A stretch of 64,000 bases of DNA from Melioribacter sp. (GTDB lineage Bacteria; Bacteroidota; Ignavibacteria; Ignavibacteriales; Melioribacteraceae): the NCBI GenBank assembly GCA_020723965.1, contig DYHW01000003.1, positions 62,001 through 126,000 on the forward strand, written 5' to 3'. Shown here piece by piece: positions 27,311 to 36,249 of this stretch. Positions within the stretch are counted from its first letter, which is position 1, and every line of letters begins with the position of its first letter. Position numbers and translations under genes: made by a program. A model generated the notes under the pieces. It saw nothing but the letters and a program-made list of their open reading frames with translations. It made no database searches and was not told where the DNA came from.

Positions 27311-27988
27311 ATGAAACTTCGTTACTTTTCACATTCTGCGTTTCAAATTACATCCAGCTCCGGTAAGAAGATTTTGATCGATCCTTTTTTTGATGGAAAT
27401 CCTACTTCACCTGTTAATGCTAAGGATGTTTCGGCAGATTACATTATTTTAACGCATGGACACGGCGACCATCTTGGCGATGCATTCGATATTGCAAAAC
27501 GATGTAATTCACTTTTTATTTGCGTTAACGAATTAGCAAATTATTGTGCTTCAAAAGGATTCAAAGCACACAATATGCACATAGGCGGCGGATATAATTT
27601 CGATTTTGGAAGAGTGAAGTTTACTATTGCTCATCACGGTTCAATGACAAATGATAATTATTACGCCGGCGAACCTTCAGGCGTGATACTTTCAATTGAC
27701 GGAAAAAATGTTTATCACACAGGCGATACAGGTTTGTTCTATGACATGAAGTTGATTGGCGAAATGATCCGCCTCGATTATATGCTGCTGCCAATTGGCG
27801 ATAATTTCACTATGGGCATAACTGATGCTGTTAAAGCAGTTGAGCTAGCTAACCCCAATGTTGCTATACCTATGCACTACAATACTTTTTCTGTAATCGC
27901 CGCTGACCCGAATGAATTTAAAATGAAGGTTGAAGCGCTTGGAAAAAAATGCACAGTTATGCAATACGGAGAAGAGATAGAACTTTAG
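27311..27988 (+). CDS. Metal-dependent hydrolase, MBL fold (UPF0173)
   Basis: 225 aa metallo-beta-lactamase-fold protein of the UPF0173 type. The metal motif is [11 protein letters not shown], with further ligands in [13 protein letters not shown] and PMHYNTF. A strong Shine-Dalgarno (GGGAGG at 27299-27304) supports the ATG. It sits between cdaA and parA. The natural substrate of the family is unknown. Confidence 0.91.
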   Translation: MKLRYFSHSAFQITSSSGKKILIDPFFDGNPTSPVNAKDVSADYIILTHGHGDHLGDAFDIAKRCNSLFICVNELANYCASKGFKAHNMHIGGGYNFDFGRVKFTIAHHGSMTNDNYYAGEPSGVILSIDGKNVYHTGDTGLFYDMKLIGEMIRLDYMLLPIGDNFTMGITDAVKAVELANPNVAIPMHYNTFSVIAADPNEFKMKVEALGKKCTVMQYGEEIEL

Positions 27989-28020
27989 TAAATCATCATT
28001 CTACAGTAAAGAACTTTTTT

Positions 28021-28806
28021 ATGGCAAAAATAATTGTTATTGCAAATCAGAAAGGCGGAGTTGGCAAAACAACTACCGCAATAAATCTTTCTGCTACAGT
28101 TGCGGCAGCCGAGTTTAAGACTCTACTGATCGATATAGACCCGCAATCAAATTCTACATCGGGACTTGGAATTGAAAGAAATTCACTTTCCGTTTACCAA
28201 GTCCTTATCGGTTTAGAACCTGCAGAGAATTGTATTGTCAATTCTTATATGCCTTATCTAGATATTCTCCCTTCTAACATCGATCTTGTTGGAGCCGAAG
28301 TTGAAATGGTTTCCATAGAAAACCGAGAATATCTTTTAAAGAATGCACTTCAACATATTAGATCTGATTACGATTTCATATTTATCGATTGTCCGCCCTC
28401 TCTTGGTCTTCTTACGCTAAACGCTTTGACTTCTGCTGATTCTGTTTTAATTCCTGTTCAATGTGAATACTTTGCATTGGAAGGATTAGGACAACTCTTA
28501 AACACAATCAATGTTGTAAAGAAAAATTTTAATGAACCGCTCTCTATTGAGGGTGTTTTATTAACTATGTTTGATACTCGCTTGCGACTTTCAAATCAAG
28601 TAGTTGAAGAAGTAAAAAAATATTTTGGCTCAAAAGTCTTTCAAACTATCATTCATAGAAACGTTCGCTTATCGGAAGCTCCAAGTCATTCGAAACCTGT
28701 TATTTTGTACGATGCCAGCTCAGTTGGTGCACAAAATTATATTTCCCTTGCATCTGAATTACTTCAAAGAAATAACCTTCAAAAAATGGAAAAAATAGTT
28801 GAATAA
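28021..28806 (+). CDS. parA: Chromosome partitioning ATPase ParA/Soj
   Basis: 261 aa deviant-Walker ATPase of chromosome segregation. The N-terminal [19 protein letters not shown]-loop, [13 protein letters not shown] and [14 protein letters not shown] are canonical. I start at ATG 28021 ([13 protein letters not shown]); an upstream in-frame start falls inside the previous gene. It is followed after 1 base by parB, forming the usual pair that binds parS and nonspecific DNA. ParABS usually lies near the replication origin, so this segment may be origin-proximal. Confidence 0.96.
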   Translation: MAKIIVIANQKGGVGKTTTAINLSATVAAAEFKTLLIDIDPQSNSTSGLGIERNSLSVYQVLIGLEPAENCIVNSYMPYLDILPSNIDLVGAEVEMVSIENREYLLKNALQHIRSDYDFIFIDCPPSLGLLTLNALTSADSVLIPVQCEYFALEGLGQLLNTINVVKKNFNEPLSIEGVLLTMFDTRLRLSNQVVEEVKKYFGSKVFQTIIHRNVRLSEAPSHSKPVILYDASSVGAQNYISLASELLQRNNLQKMEKIVE

Positions 28807-28807
28807 A

Positions 28808-29746
28808 ATGAAACAAGGATTAGGAAGGGGATTAGATGCTCTTATCAATCCTCGAATTAAAGATAAGTTAGATGAGCCAGTTGCAATTTCTGCAAATGAA
28901 ATTCAAACAGACGATGGCAGTTCATACGATATCCTCGCAAAAATTCATGCTAATCTTATTTCACCCAACCCATATCAGCCCCGTATCGAGTTCGATTTGA
29001 ATGCGCTTGAAGAATTAAAAAAATCGATACTGGAAAATGGATTGATTCAACCGATCACTGTTCGTCGTGTTCGAAAAGATCATTATGAACTGATATCTGG
29101 CGAAAGAAGACTTAGAGCTTGCAAAGAAATCGGCATCAGAGAAATACCGGCATATATTATTAAAGTTGATTCTAAAGAAGGAATGCTTGCTCTTTCTTTG
29201 ATTGAAAATATTCAGCGTGAAAAACTGAATCCCATCGAAATTGCTCTTGCATATAAAAGACTTATGGAAGAGTGTAATTTATCTCAAGAAGAAATTGCCA
29301 ATAAAGTTGGAAAAGATAGAACCACTATTACGAATTTTATCCGATTATTAAAATTACCTCAAAAAGTTCAGAACAGTTTGATTAAAGATGAAATTACTAC
29401 CGGTCATGCACGTGCTTTAATAAATTTACCTAATGAAGTTCTTCAACTAGAACTTCTTGAAAAAATCCTTAAGAATAATCTATCCGTAAGAAAAGTAGAA
29501 GCACAGGTTAGGAACTACATTAACCCAAAAAGAAAAGCAGGTCATAGCTCTCAATTCATCATTAAGGATCTGAACGCTACTTCTAAGAAAGATTTGGAAG
29601 AGAAACTTCAAAGAATATTTGGAACAAAGGTTACTTGCAATCAAAAAAAAAATGGCTCTGGAGAAATTATTATTAAGTTTTATTCTTTTGATGAACTTGA
29701 AAGGTTATACGAATTATTTGAAATCGTTGGCAAAAATTACAATTAG
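28808..29746 (+). CDS. parB: Chromosome partitioning protein ParB
   Basis: 312 aa CTP-dependent parS-binding clamp. It opens with KQGLGRGLDALI. The core has ISPNPYQPR, LIQPITVRR and ELISGERRLRA (CTP-binding C motif), IENIQREKLNPIE and a helix-turn-helix (SQEEIANKVGKDRTTITNF). The ATG at 28808 is used; a TTG nine bases earlier overlaps the parA stop. The C-terminal dimerisation part ends in DELERLYELFEIVG. No parS sequence was identified in the window. Confidence 0.95.
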   Translation: MKQGLGRGLDALINPRIKDKLDEPVAISANEIQTDDGSSYDILAKIHANLISPNPYQPRIEFDLNALEELKKSILENGLIQPITVRRVRKDHYELISGERRLRACKEIGIREIPAYIIKVDSKEGMLALSLIENIQREKLNPIEIALAYKRLMEECNLSQEEIANKVGKDRTTITNFIRLLKLPQKVQNSLIKDEITTGHARALINLPNEVLQLELLEKILKNNLSVRKVEAQVRNYINPKRKAGHSSQFIIKDLNATSKKDLEEKLQRIFGTKVTCNQKKNGSGEIIIKFYSFDELERLYELFEIVGKNYN

Positions 29747-30287
29747 AAAATATCTCATTATTTGTTTTATCCTCTTTGTCCCCACTTCTAATTTTGCCCA
29801 AGTTGATATTTTCAAAAGCATCTTCCCACAATCTGCTATAGGAATGGAACAAAAAAAATTTAGAATATCAATGGCAATAGTAGATACTAATAAGTTTGTT
29901 ATGCAAAAGTCACCCTGGGGCGCTGTATTAAGAAGCGCTATTATCCCAGGGTATGGACAATTTTACAATGAATCATATTGGAAAATTCCAGTTATATGGA
30001 GTGTTTTAGGTTATCTAAGTTACCAATGGAATTCCGCAAATATATCTTACCGCCAATATCGAGACCTCTATGAACTCAGTATTACTCCTGATAAAAAGAG
30101 TAACTTAAAATATCTAGAATGGCGCGAGTTCTATAAAGATCAGAGAGATTTTTTCGCTGTGTTTATTGGCATAACATATTTCTTAAATCTTGTTGATGCA
30201 TATGTCGATGCTCATTTATTCGATTTTGATGTTTCAGAAAATACAGATATTCATTCAATTCAATTATCTGTGCGGCTTAAGTTATGA
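29727..30287 (+). CDS. DUF5683 domain protein, secreted or membrane
   Basis: About 186 aa. I propose the TTG at 29727, giving a signal-like N-terminus (MAKITIRKYLIICFILFVP, cleavage near SNFAQ) and overlapping parB by 20 bases; the open frame extends further upstream but inside parB. The core WGAVLRSAIIPGYGQFYNES is the DUF5683 signature, with a hydrophobic stretch after it (WKIPVIWSVLGYLSYQW). DUF5683 proteins are common beside parB in Bacteroidota; function unknown. Confidence 0.82.
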   Translation: MAKITIRKYLIICFILFVPTSNFAQVDIFKSIFPQSAIGMEQKKFRISMAIVDTNKFVMQKSPWGAVLRSAIIPGYGQFYNESYWKIPVIWSVLGYLSYQWNSANISYRQYRDLYELSITPDKKSNLKYLEWREFYKDQRDFFAVFIGITYFLNLVDAYVDAHLFDFDVSENTDIHSIQLSVRLKL

Positions 30288-30982
30288 TCAAATTAACACA
30301 TTCAAATATCTGTGATAACTGTAAAAGCGAGAATCATTTCTATTCATTGAATTGTAGTCATTGTAATTCTTTTTTAAGAGCAAGGATACCTAATATTGAC
30401 CTTTGGGAAACAGTCTGGAATTTATTCTACTCACCTGTTAAAACAGCAGAAAAAATAATTTATGCTGATTCAAAAAATTATCTGTTTAGCTTTTTATTAT
30501 TATTAGGTTTTAAAAATTCTGTTAGTCATTACATAATTTCGCATGCTTTATTTAACGAGGGAGAAACGATAATTTTTTTTTCACATTCTTTGATTAGAGG
30601 CGGATTTTTTTCAATAATATTTTTTTTATCTATTGTTTATTTTATTACTAAACTTAATCAAATATTTGGCTTGAATAATCGTTATCGAGATAATCTTGCA
30701 ATTTATACATACTCTTTCACTCCCGTATTATTAGGATTTGTTTTTTTACTTCCAATTCAATATGCTCTTTATGGAAAGTTTTGGTTTACTTTCAACCCAT
30801 CGCCTTTTATTATAAAAGAATCAGCAGCTTATATTTTGTATACTATTGAATTCCTTTTATTCTTTTGGACTTGTTTAATTTTCATAGCATCAACTTACGC
30901 ACAAACAAGAAACAAATTATACTCATTCATAATTGGAAGTATTTTATTCGTTTTTCTTTCATGGTCTCTATTCTGGTTTTGA
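30284..30982 (+). CDS. Yip1-like membrane protein with N-terminal zinc ribbon
   Basis: 232 aa. A likely zinc ribbon at the N-terminus (CDNC at about 10, CSHC about 13 residues later) is followed by about five hydrophobic helices. The first soluble stretch (LWETVWNLFYSPVKTAEKII) resembles the start of Yip1-family domains. Function unknown. Its ATG overlaps the previous stop, so it is coupled to the DUF5683 gene. Very AT-rich with high Phe and Ile content. Confidence 0.7.
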   Translation: MIKLTHSNICDNCKSENHFYSLNCSHCNSFLRARIPNIDLWETVWNLFYSPVKTAEKIIYADSKNYLFSFLLLLGFKNSVSHYIISHALFNEGETIIFFSHSLIRGGFFSIIFFLSIVYFITKLNQIFGLNNRYRDNLAIYTYSFTPVLLGFVFLLPIQYALYGKFWFTFNPSPFIIKESAAYILYTIEFLLFFWTCLIFIASTYAQTRNKLYSFIIGSILFVFLSWSLFWF

Positions 30983-31133
30983 ATAATCAGAAATTAGGTT
31001 TACACAAGTTGTTTATAAATATAATGTTATGTTTAAATAGCTCTAAAAGCTGGATGGATTTATTGAATTATTATTATCTATAGGGGCAATAATCATATCT
31101 TTTTATTATTTTTAGAAAAAAAACTATTTTTTT

Positions 31134-31655
31134 ATGAAAAATCTAAATACTCTTGCTAAAATATTCTTATTTATATCTTTCTCTTCATTTGCAATTTGGT
31201 TTGGAAGTTACATCAGTAGAAATTTGTTAATTTATCAGTTTTTTGAACCTACTAATCTTGATTTAAAAAATCTTTTTAAGAATCAAAACCAAGAACCAGT
31301 ATTTAATGCAATCTTGCCACTGTTATTTACAAATATTATTGCATATTTATCGTTATTATTCTTTTACACATTATTCTTATTAAGAGCAAAAATCATTTTT
31401 AAAAATGAAGGGTGGTTATTTATTATAAGTGTGATTGTCTATCTGACTGCTCCATTTGAATTTTTTCTTCTTAGCATAGATTATAATATTATAAAAGGAA
31501 TATTTGACCAACCGCAAAATAGTTTCTATATATTAAGTTTAATCAAGGAAAGAATGACAATTTTAGGCAGTTTTTCAATGATTGAGATATTTTCTTATTT
31601 TGGAGTAATATTTTTAACCATATTTAGACCGCTTAGAAAAATAAATGAAAATTAA
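31134..31655 (+). CDS. Hypothetical four-helix membrane protein
   Basis: 173 aa with about four predicted membrane helices (near 9-27, 57-85, 93-115, 140-165) and a short loop rich in Asn/Lys between the first two. I do not recognise a family. It is 151 bases downstream of the zinc-ribbon membrane protein and overlaps the next gene by 11 bases, so it is likely co-translated with it. Confidence 0.7.
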   Translation: MKNLNTLAKIFLFISFSSFAIWFGSYISRNLLIYQFFEPTNLDLKNLFKNQNQEPVFNAILPLLFTNIIAYLSLLFFYTLFLLRAKIIFKNEGWLFIISVIVYLTAPFEFFLLSIDYNIIKGIFDQPQNSFYILSLIKERMTILGSFSMIEIFSYFGVIFLTIFRPLRKINEN

Positions 31656-31917
31656 GGAAAAAGAATTTGAGAATATTTTGCATGAGTTAAAACAAATAGC
31701 TCAAGAACTGGGAGCGCAAGTTCGGTTTGAAAGAGGGGATTTTCATGGTGGCTATTGTATAATTAAAGCTGATAAAACAATTGTAATAAATAAGTTCTCC
31801 ACAATGCAAAAGAAAATAACAATTTTAGCTTCAGCTTTGAAAGAATTAGGTGTAAATGAGATTTATTTGCCACCTAGAATTAGAGAATTTATTGAAAATG
31901 GCAACGAAAACTTATGA
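31645..31917 (+). CDS. Conserved hypothetical small protein
   Basis: 90 aa soluble acidic-basic mixed protein. The central segment AQVRFERGDFHGGYCIIKAD, followed by KTIVINKF, looks like a conserved beta-rich core, and the C-terminus YLPPRIREFIE is helical. I recall similar small proteins in Bacteroidota genomes but know no function. It overlaps both neighbours (11 and 4 bases), and the downstream partner is aroQ. Confidence 0.75.
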   Translation: MKIKEKEFENILHELKQIAQELGAQVRFERGDFHGGYCIIKADKTIVINKFSTMQKKITILASALKELGVNEIYLPPRIREFIENGNENL

Positions 31918-32351
31918 AAATTTTGGTTATAAATGGTCCTAATCTTGACCTACTTGATCAACGTGATAAACAGCTATATGGCGCTCTGAATCTTCACAAA
32001 ATTCAGAATCTATTAGAAGTTGAGTTTCCCGAAGTCTTTTTTGAATTTAATCAAACTTATAATGAATTTGAATTTTCATCTATGATCCGCGATGCTCAAT
32101 CTCAATTTGATGGAATAGTTATAAATCCTGGTGGTTTTTCCCATACTTCAATAATTATTCGTGACTCTATTGATATTTCAAATATACCTATTATTGAAGT
32201 TCATTTATCAAATATATCATCAAGAGAATACTTTAGAAATAATTTAATAACAGCCGCCAAAACAATAGGTTATGTAAGTGGTTTTAAGGAATATGGTTAT
32301 CTTTCAGCAGTTTATATTCTAAAAAAAATATATTCTCAAATAAAGAACTGA
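31914..32351 (+). CDS. aroQ: Type II 3-dehydroquinate dehydratase
   Basis: 145 aa dodecameric enzyme of the shikimate pathway. Seen: VINGPNLDLLDQRDKQLYG (catalytic Arg and Tyr), INPGGFSHTS (His), EVHLSNISSREYFR and the C-terminal GYVSGFKEYGYLSA. The usual NLxLLGxRxPxxYG is modified to NLDLLDQRDKQLYG, a mild divergence. Overlaps the small hypothetical gene by 4 bases. Confidence 0.93.
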   Translation: MKILVINGPNLDLLDQRDKQLYGALNLHKIQNLLEVEFPEVFFEFNQTYNEFEFSSMIRDAQSQFDGIVINPGGFSHTSIIIRDSIDISNIPIIEVHLSNISSREYFRNNLITAAKTIGYVSGFKEYGYLSAVYILKKIYSQIKN

Positions 32352-32483
32352 TTTTTTCCAAACATTTTTATTTACTTGTTCAACTAATATGATTGGAAAA
32401 GGGAGCACACACAATTATTGAATTATACCAATAATCTTTAGCATAATTAAATATTATGAATGATATAAAATAAAGGAAATATT

Positions 32484-32843
32484 ATGAAAGATTTTGGATT
32501 AAAAAAACTATATTATTCTATAAGCGAAGTAAGTAGATTAGCTGGATTAGAACAATATATTCTTCGTTACTGGGAAACTGAATTTGAACAATTAAAACCT
32601 GGCAAAAACAGAGCAGGTAATAGAATTTATACGAATAAAGATATAAAGTTAATTCTGCAAATTAAGCAGCTTCTTAGAGAAGAAAAATATACAATTGATG
32701 GCGCTAAGAAAATTCTTAACGAATTCAACCAGGATACGACAACTGATATAAGTGACTCAAAGAAAAATATTCAAGTTCGGTCTATTAAGAAAGACTTAGA
32801 AGAAATAAAGAACTTTTTATTATATTTACATACTTCTTTGTGA
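32484..32843 (+). CDS. MerR-family transcriptional regulator
   Basis: 119 aa. The N-terminal winged helix reads YYSISEVSRLAGLEQYILRYWETEF, and NRIYTNKDIKLILQIKQLL is the wing and helix 3. A short C-terminal helix follows, with no Cys metal-binding loop. This is the short MerR type common in Bacteroidota whose effector is unknown. A ribosome binding site (AAAGGAA) precedes the ATG. The tRNA-Pro gene begins only 3 bases after the stop. Confidence 0.9.
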   Translation: MKDFGLKKLYYSISEVSRLAGLEQYILRYWETEFEQLKPGKNRAGNRIYTNKDIKLILQIKQLLREEKYTIDGAKKILNEFNQDTTTDISDSKKNIQVRSIKKDLEEIKNFLLYLHTSL

Positions 32844-32846
32844 TTT

Positions 32847-32920
32847 CGGAACGTAGCGCAGTCCGGTAGCGCACTTGAATGGGGTTCAAGGGGTCGCGGG
32901 TTCAAATCCCGCCGTTCCGA
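32847..32920 (+). tRNA. tRNA-Pro (GGG)
   Basis: 74 bases form a full cloverleaf. The acceptor stem CGGAACG (32847-32853) pairs with CGTTCCG (32913-32919), with discriminator A. The anticodon stem CTTGA/TCAAG encloses loop ATGGGGT, giving anticodon GGG at 32881-32883. The T arm contains GGGTTCAAATCCC. CCA is not encoded. It is the only tRNA gene in the window. Confidence 0.96.
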
Positions 32921-33036
32921 CTATCTTCTAACCGCTTTTTTTCAAATACGTTAACCCGCTAAAGCGCGATCTTTTTATACAATATGCTTAATAAATATAA
33001 TTTAGGCGATTTAATTTAGCACTTAAAATATAATAA

Positions 33037-34506
33037 ATGATAGATAAACCTAAAAGCAATTGCGGTGTAGTTGGTGTCTGGGGATCAAAAGAAGCTTCTC
33101 TGATTACTTACTATGCTTTACATGCACTTCAGCATAGGGGACAAGAAGCAGCAGGAATTCTATCTCTTACCTCAAAGAATGAGAAACACATTTTTAATAT
33201 GCATCGTAATCTTGGGCTAGTTTCCGAAGTTTTCAATCAGCCTGAAATATTTTTTCATGAATTAAATGGGTTTGCTGCGATTGGACATAATCGATACTCA
33301 ACTACCGGAGCTTCAGATTCGGTTAAAAACATACAACCTTTTTTTGTTAATTACAGATTTGGAAATCTTGCTATTTCTCATAATGGGAATCTAACTAATG
33401 CAAGGAAATTAAGAGAATGGTTGGTTCAAGAAGGTGCTATTTTTCAAACAACAAGTGATACCGAAGTTATTCTTCATCTTATTGCAAGAAGTAAGTTAAA
33501 AGACCAAGTCGAGCAGATTCAAGAAGCACTTACCAAAATAGAGGGCGCTTATAGCTTGGTAATACTCACTAATGATAAATTAGTTGCAGCTCGTGATCCA
33601 TATGGCTTTAGACCATTATCAATAGGAAAAGTTAATGGAGCATATATTGTGGCATCCGAAACTTGTGCTCTGGATATAAATTCTGCAAAATATATAAGGG
33701 ATGTTAATCCCGGTGAATTATTAGTTATTGATGATAATGTTCTTCAGAAAAACAAAATTAAATCTATAAAAATATTTCAATCTAATTTTCCGAAAAAGCA
33801 GTGTATATTCGAATTTATATATTTTTCAAGACCTGATAGTCAAATATTTGAAACTAATGTAGATAAGGTACGCAGAAAATTAGGAAAAGTTTTAGCTCAA
33901 AATCATCCTGTTTTTGATAAAGATGGTGAAAAAGTAGTTGTGATTAGTGTTCCAGACAGTTCAAATACAGCTGCTATTGGTTTTCAAAGTCAACTTAGTA
34001 AGCAGGGTATTTTATCTAAGTTAGAAATTGGTTTAATTAGAAGCCATTATATTGGTAGAACTTTTATACTTCCGGGGCAATTTAAAAGAGAAATTGGAGT
34101 ACGTATTAAATTTAATACTGTTAAAGGTGTTCTTGAAAACAAGACAGTAGTGTTAGTTGATGATTCTATTGTGCGAGGTACAACTTCGAAACAACTTCTT
34201 AAATTAATTAAGGAAGCCAATCCCAAAGAAATTCATTTACGTATTTCCTCTCCGCCCATAGTTAGTCCTTGCTATTACGGTATGGATTTTCCCTCTGAAG
34301 ATGAACTTATTGCTAATAAATATTCTAATAATATTGAAGAAATAAGAAAATTCTTGGAAGTTGATTCATTAGAATATTTGACAATTGATGAAATGCTCGG
34401 AGCAATGATCGATAATTCTAAAGAAGATTTTTGTACAGCTTGTTTTTCGAGAGTATATCCAATTCCTGTTGAAATTGGTATTTCTAAGGATGTTTATGAA
34501 AATTGA
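33037..34506 (+). CDS. purF: Amidophosphoribosyltransferase
   Basis: 489 aa; first committed step of purine synthesis, transferring glutamine amide nitrogen to PRPP. The N-terminal nucleophile Cys9 follows a short propeptide (CGVVGVWG), and HRGQEAAGI is present. The PRPP loop is VVLVDDSIVRGTTSKQL. Cysteines in QCIFEFIYF, SPCYYGMD and FCTACFS match the Fe-S-containing (Bacillus-type) enzymes, so it is probably oxygen-sensitive. Confidence 0.96.
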   Translation: MIDKPKSNCGVVGVWGSKEASLITYYALHALQHRGQEAAGILSLTSKNEKHIFNMHRNLGLVSEVFNQPEIFFHELNGFAAIGHNRYSTTGASDSVKNIQPFFVNYRFGNLAISHNGNLTNARKLREWLVQEGAIFQTTSDTEVILHLIARSKLKDQVEQIQEALTKIEGAYSLVILTNDKLVAARDPYGFRPLSIGKVNGAYIVASETCALDINSAKYIRDVNPGELLVIDDNVLQKNKIKSIKIFQSNFPKKQCIFEFIYFSRPDSQIFETNVDKVRRKLGKVLAQNHPVFDKDGEKVVVISVPDSSNTAAIGFQSQLSKQGILSKLEIGLIRSHYIGRTFILPGQFKREIGVRIKFNTVKGVLENKTVVLVDDSIVRGTTSKQLLKLIKEANPKEIHLRISSPPIVSPCYYGMDFPSEDELIANKYSNNIEEIRKFLEVDSLEYLTIDEMLGAMIDNSKEDFCTACFSRVYPIPVEIGISKDVYEN

Positions 34507-35044
34507 TTTAAGAGAATTAAAATATACACCAAATTTAATCAGTTTATTCCGCTTACTTCTCTCTATTCCTCTTTTGATTTTGTTTTCTTCCTATTCTTTC
34601 AACGAAAGTCGTTTTTATATTTTAGCTCTAATTTTGATAGCTTTTTTTTCAGATATAGCAGATGGGTATGTTGCAAGGAAAACAAATTCTATTTCTGAAT
34701 TAGGTAAAATAATTGACCCTTTAGCTGATAAATTACTAGTAGCAATTATTATTATTAACCTGTATCTGCTTGCTAAAATTCCTGCATATTATTTTTGGAT
34801 TGTTATAAGCAGGGATATCCTGATCTTAGTAGGGAGCATTGTTTTTTCCAGTAAAGTTAACATTGTATTACCTTCCGATTATCTTGGAAAGATTACAGTT
34901 TTTTTAATAGGTGTAGTGATTATTGTTTCAATTTTCATTACATATTCTTTTTTATGGCTTTTTCAATTTTTACTGATAGTAAGCGCAATTTTCTGCTTCG
35001 CTTCATTTTTTAATTACATTTATAAAATTTTCAGATATATGTGA
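34496..35044 (+). CDS. pgsA: CDP-alcohol phosphatidyltransferase (PgsA-like)
   Basis: About 182 aa integral membrane enzyme, probably phosphatidylglycerophosphate synthase. The CDP-alcohol motif is complete: DGYVARKTNSISELGKIIDP with two further spaced Asp residues (the second in PLADK). About five hydrophobic helices. Start at ATG 34496, with 34490 an alternative; both overlap purF. Sequence alone cannot separate phosphatidylglycerophosphate synthase from related members. Confidence 0.87.
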   Translation: MKIDLRELKYTPNLISLFRLLLSIPLLILFSSYSFNESRFYILALILIAFFSDIADGYVARKTNSISELGKIIDPLADKLLVAIIIINLYLLAKIPAYYFWIVISRDILILVGSIVFSSKVNIVLPSDYLGKITVFLIGVVIIVSIFITYSFLWLFQFLLIVSAIFCFASFFNYIYKIFRYM

Positions 35045-35051
35045 AAGAATC

Positions 35052-35984
35052 ATGGCTATTCTACCTAATCTTAGTTTCTCTAAATTAAAAGAAGGGTTAT
35101 CGAAGACTCGCGGAGCATTATTTTCCAAAATAGGTAATGTTTTTTCAAATAAAACTATTTTTATTGAAGATTTCTCTGCCCAAATTGAAGAAATACTTTT
35201 AGAAAGTGATTTTGGTGTTGAACTGACAGAAAAATTGCTTTTTGCTGCCAGAAAAACTTTTAAGGATAAGAATCTTAATGATTTTGATGACTTTATAACA
35301 ATTATTAAGAATGAACTATTAAGTGAACTTAAATTAAGCTCTTATCCTAAATTATTAAAGAAAAATATTGCTGTTCCATACGTAATTATTTTATTGGGTA
35401 TAAATGGTTCAGGTAAAACTACAACATTAGGAAAATTGGCTCATTACTATAAAACGCAAAACATGAAAGTAATAGTAGGAGCTGCAGATACATTTAGAGC
35501 GGCTGCAAACGATCAATTAAAAAATTGGGCTGTTCAGGCTAATGTTGAAATAGTTGAGGGAACTATGAAAGACCCTTCTGCGGTTGCTTTTGAAACTGTG
35601 AAATTAGCTGTTGAACAAAAATTTGATATAGTTTTAATCGATACTGCTGGAAGATTGCATACAAACAAAAACTTAATGAATGAATTGAATAAAATCCAAA
35701 AAGTAGTTTCAGGTTTGTTAACTTCTGCTCCTCATGAAGTATTTCTAGTAATAGATGGTAATTCAGGACAAAATGCTAAAATTCAGGCACTAGAGTTTGG
35801 TAATTACTTAAATTTAACCGGTTTGATTGTAACAAAACTTGATGGTACCGCTAAAGGAGGAGCAGTAATTCAAATTGCTTCCAATTTCAAGTTACCTATC
35901 AAATATATTGGAATAGGGGAAAAAATCGAAGATTTAGAAATATTTGATCCTAACAACTATATTGATGCGCTATTTTCAAAATAA
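35052..35984 (+). CDS. ftsY: Signal recognition particle receptor FtsY
   Basis: 310 aa SRP-family GTPase docking ribosome-nascent chain complexes to the membrane. An N domain (1-95) precedes the G domain with GINGSGKTTTLGKLA, DTFRAAANDQL, DTAGR, TKLDGTAKGGAV and GIGEKIEDL. It lacks the long acidic A domain of E. coli FtsY, as is common outside gammaproteobacteria. Confidence 0.95.
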   Translation: MAILPNLSFSKLKEGLSKTRGALFSKIGNVFSNKTIFIEDFSAQIEEILLESDFGVELTEKLLFAARKTFKDKNLNDFDDFITIIKNELLSELKLSSYPKLLKKNIAVPYVIILLGINGSGKTTTLGKLAHYYKTQNMKVIVGAADTFRAAANDQLKNWAVQANVEIVEGTMKDPSAVAFETVKLAVEQKFDIVLIDTAGRLHTNKNLMNELNKIQKVVSGLLTSAPHEVFLVIDGNSGQNAKIQALEFGNYLNLTGLIVTKLDGTAKGGAVIQIASNFKLPIKYIGIGEKIEDLEIFDPNNYIDALFSK

Positions 35985-36020
35985 AAAAAATATATAGAAG
36001 TAAATAATAACTGTATTATC

Positions 36021-36227
36021 ATGTTCATCAAAAAGCCCAAGCACAAAATATTTGAATATATCCCCAGGTTTTATAAACCTGAAGAAGACCCAGAGGAAAA
36101 AAGAAAGAGCGCTCTTCAATTTAGAAGGAAGAAACACTACAGGCGAAAAGGGAAAAGTGCTATTTTCTGGCTTTTGCTGTTTATTATAGTTTTATATATA
36201 TATTTAAGAATTCTAAGCGCTAATTAG
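36021..36227 (+). CDS. Small basic single-pass membrane protein
   Basis: 68 aa: a strongly basic N-terminal half (FRRKKHYRRKGK) and one C-terminal helix (AIFWLLLFIIVLYIYLRIL). The first part FEYIPRFYKPEEDPEEKRK looks conserved in Bacteroidota small proteins, from memory. Function unknown; it follows ftsY by 36 bases and probably shares its transcript. Confidence 0.7.
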   Translation: MFIKKPKHKIFEYIPRFYKPEEDPEEKRKSALQFRRKKHYRRKGKSAIFWLLLFIIVLYIYLRILSAN

Positions 36228-36230
36228 TTG

Positions 36231-36248
36231 ACATAATATACATTATGT
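36231..36248. terminator. Possible bidirectional hairpin between converging genes
   Basis: ACATAAT (36231-36237) and ATTATGT (36242-36248) are perfect complements around a 4-base loop in the 22-base gap between converging genes. The stem is all A-T except one pair, so terminator strength would be low. Confidence 0.35.
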
Positions 36249-36249
36249 G

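Noticed and set aside
30865-31083. 72-aa open frame overlapping the zinc-ribbon membrane gene
   Set aside because: Mostly a shadow frame of the 30284 gene, without recognisable features.
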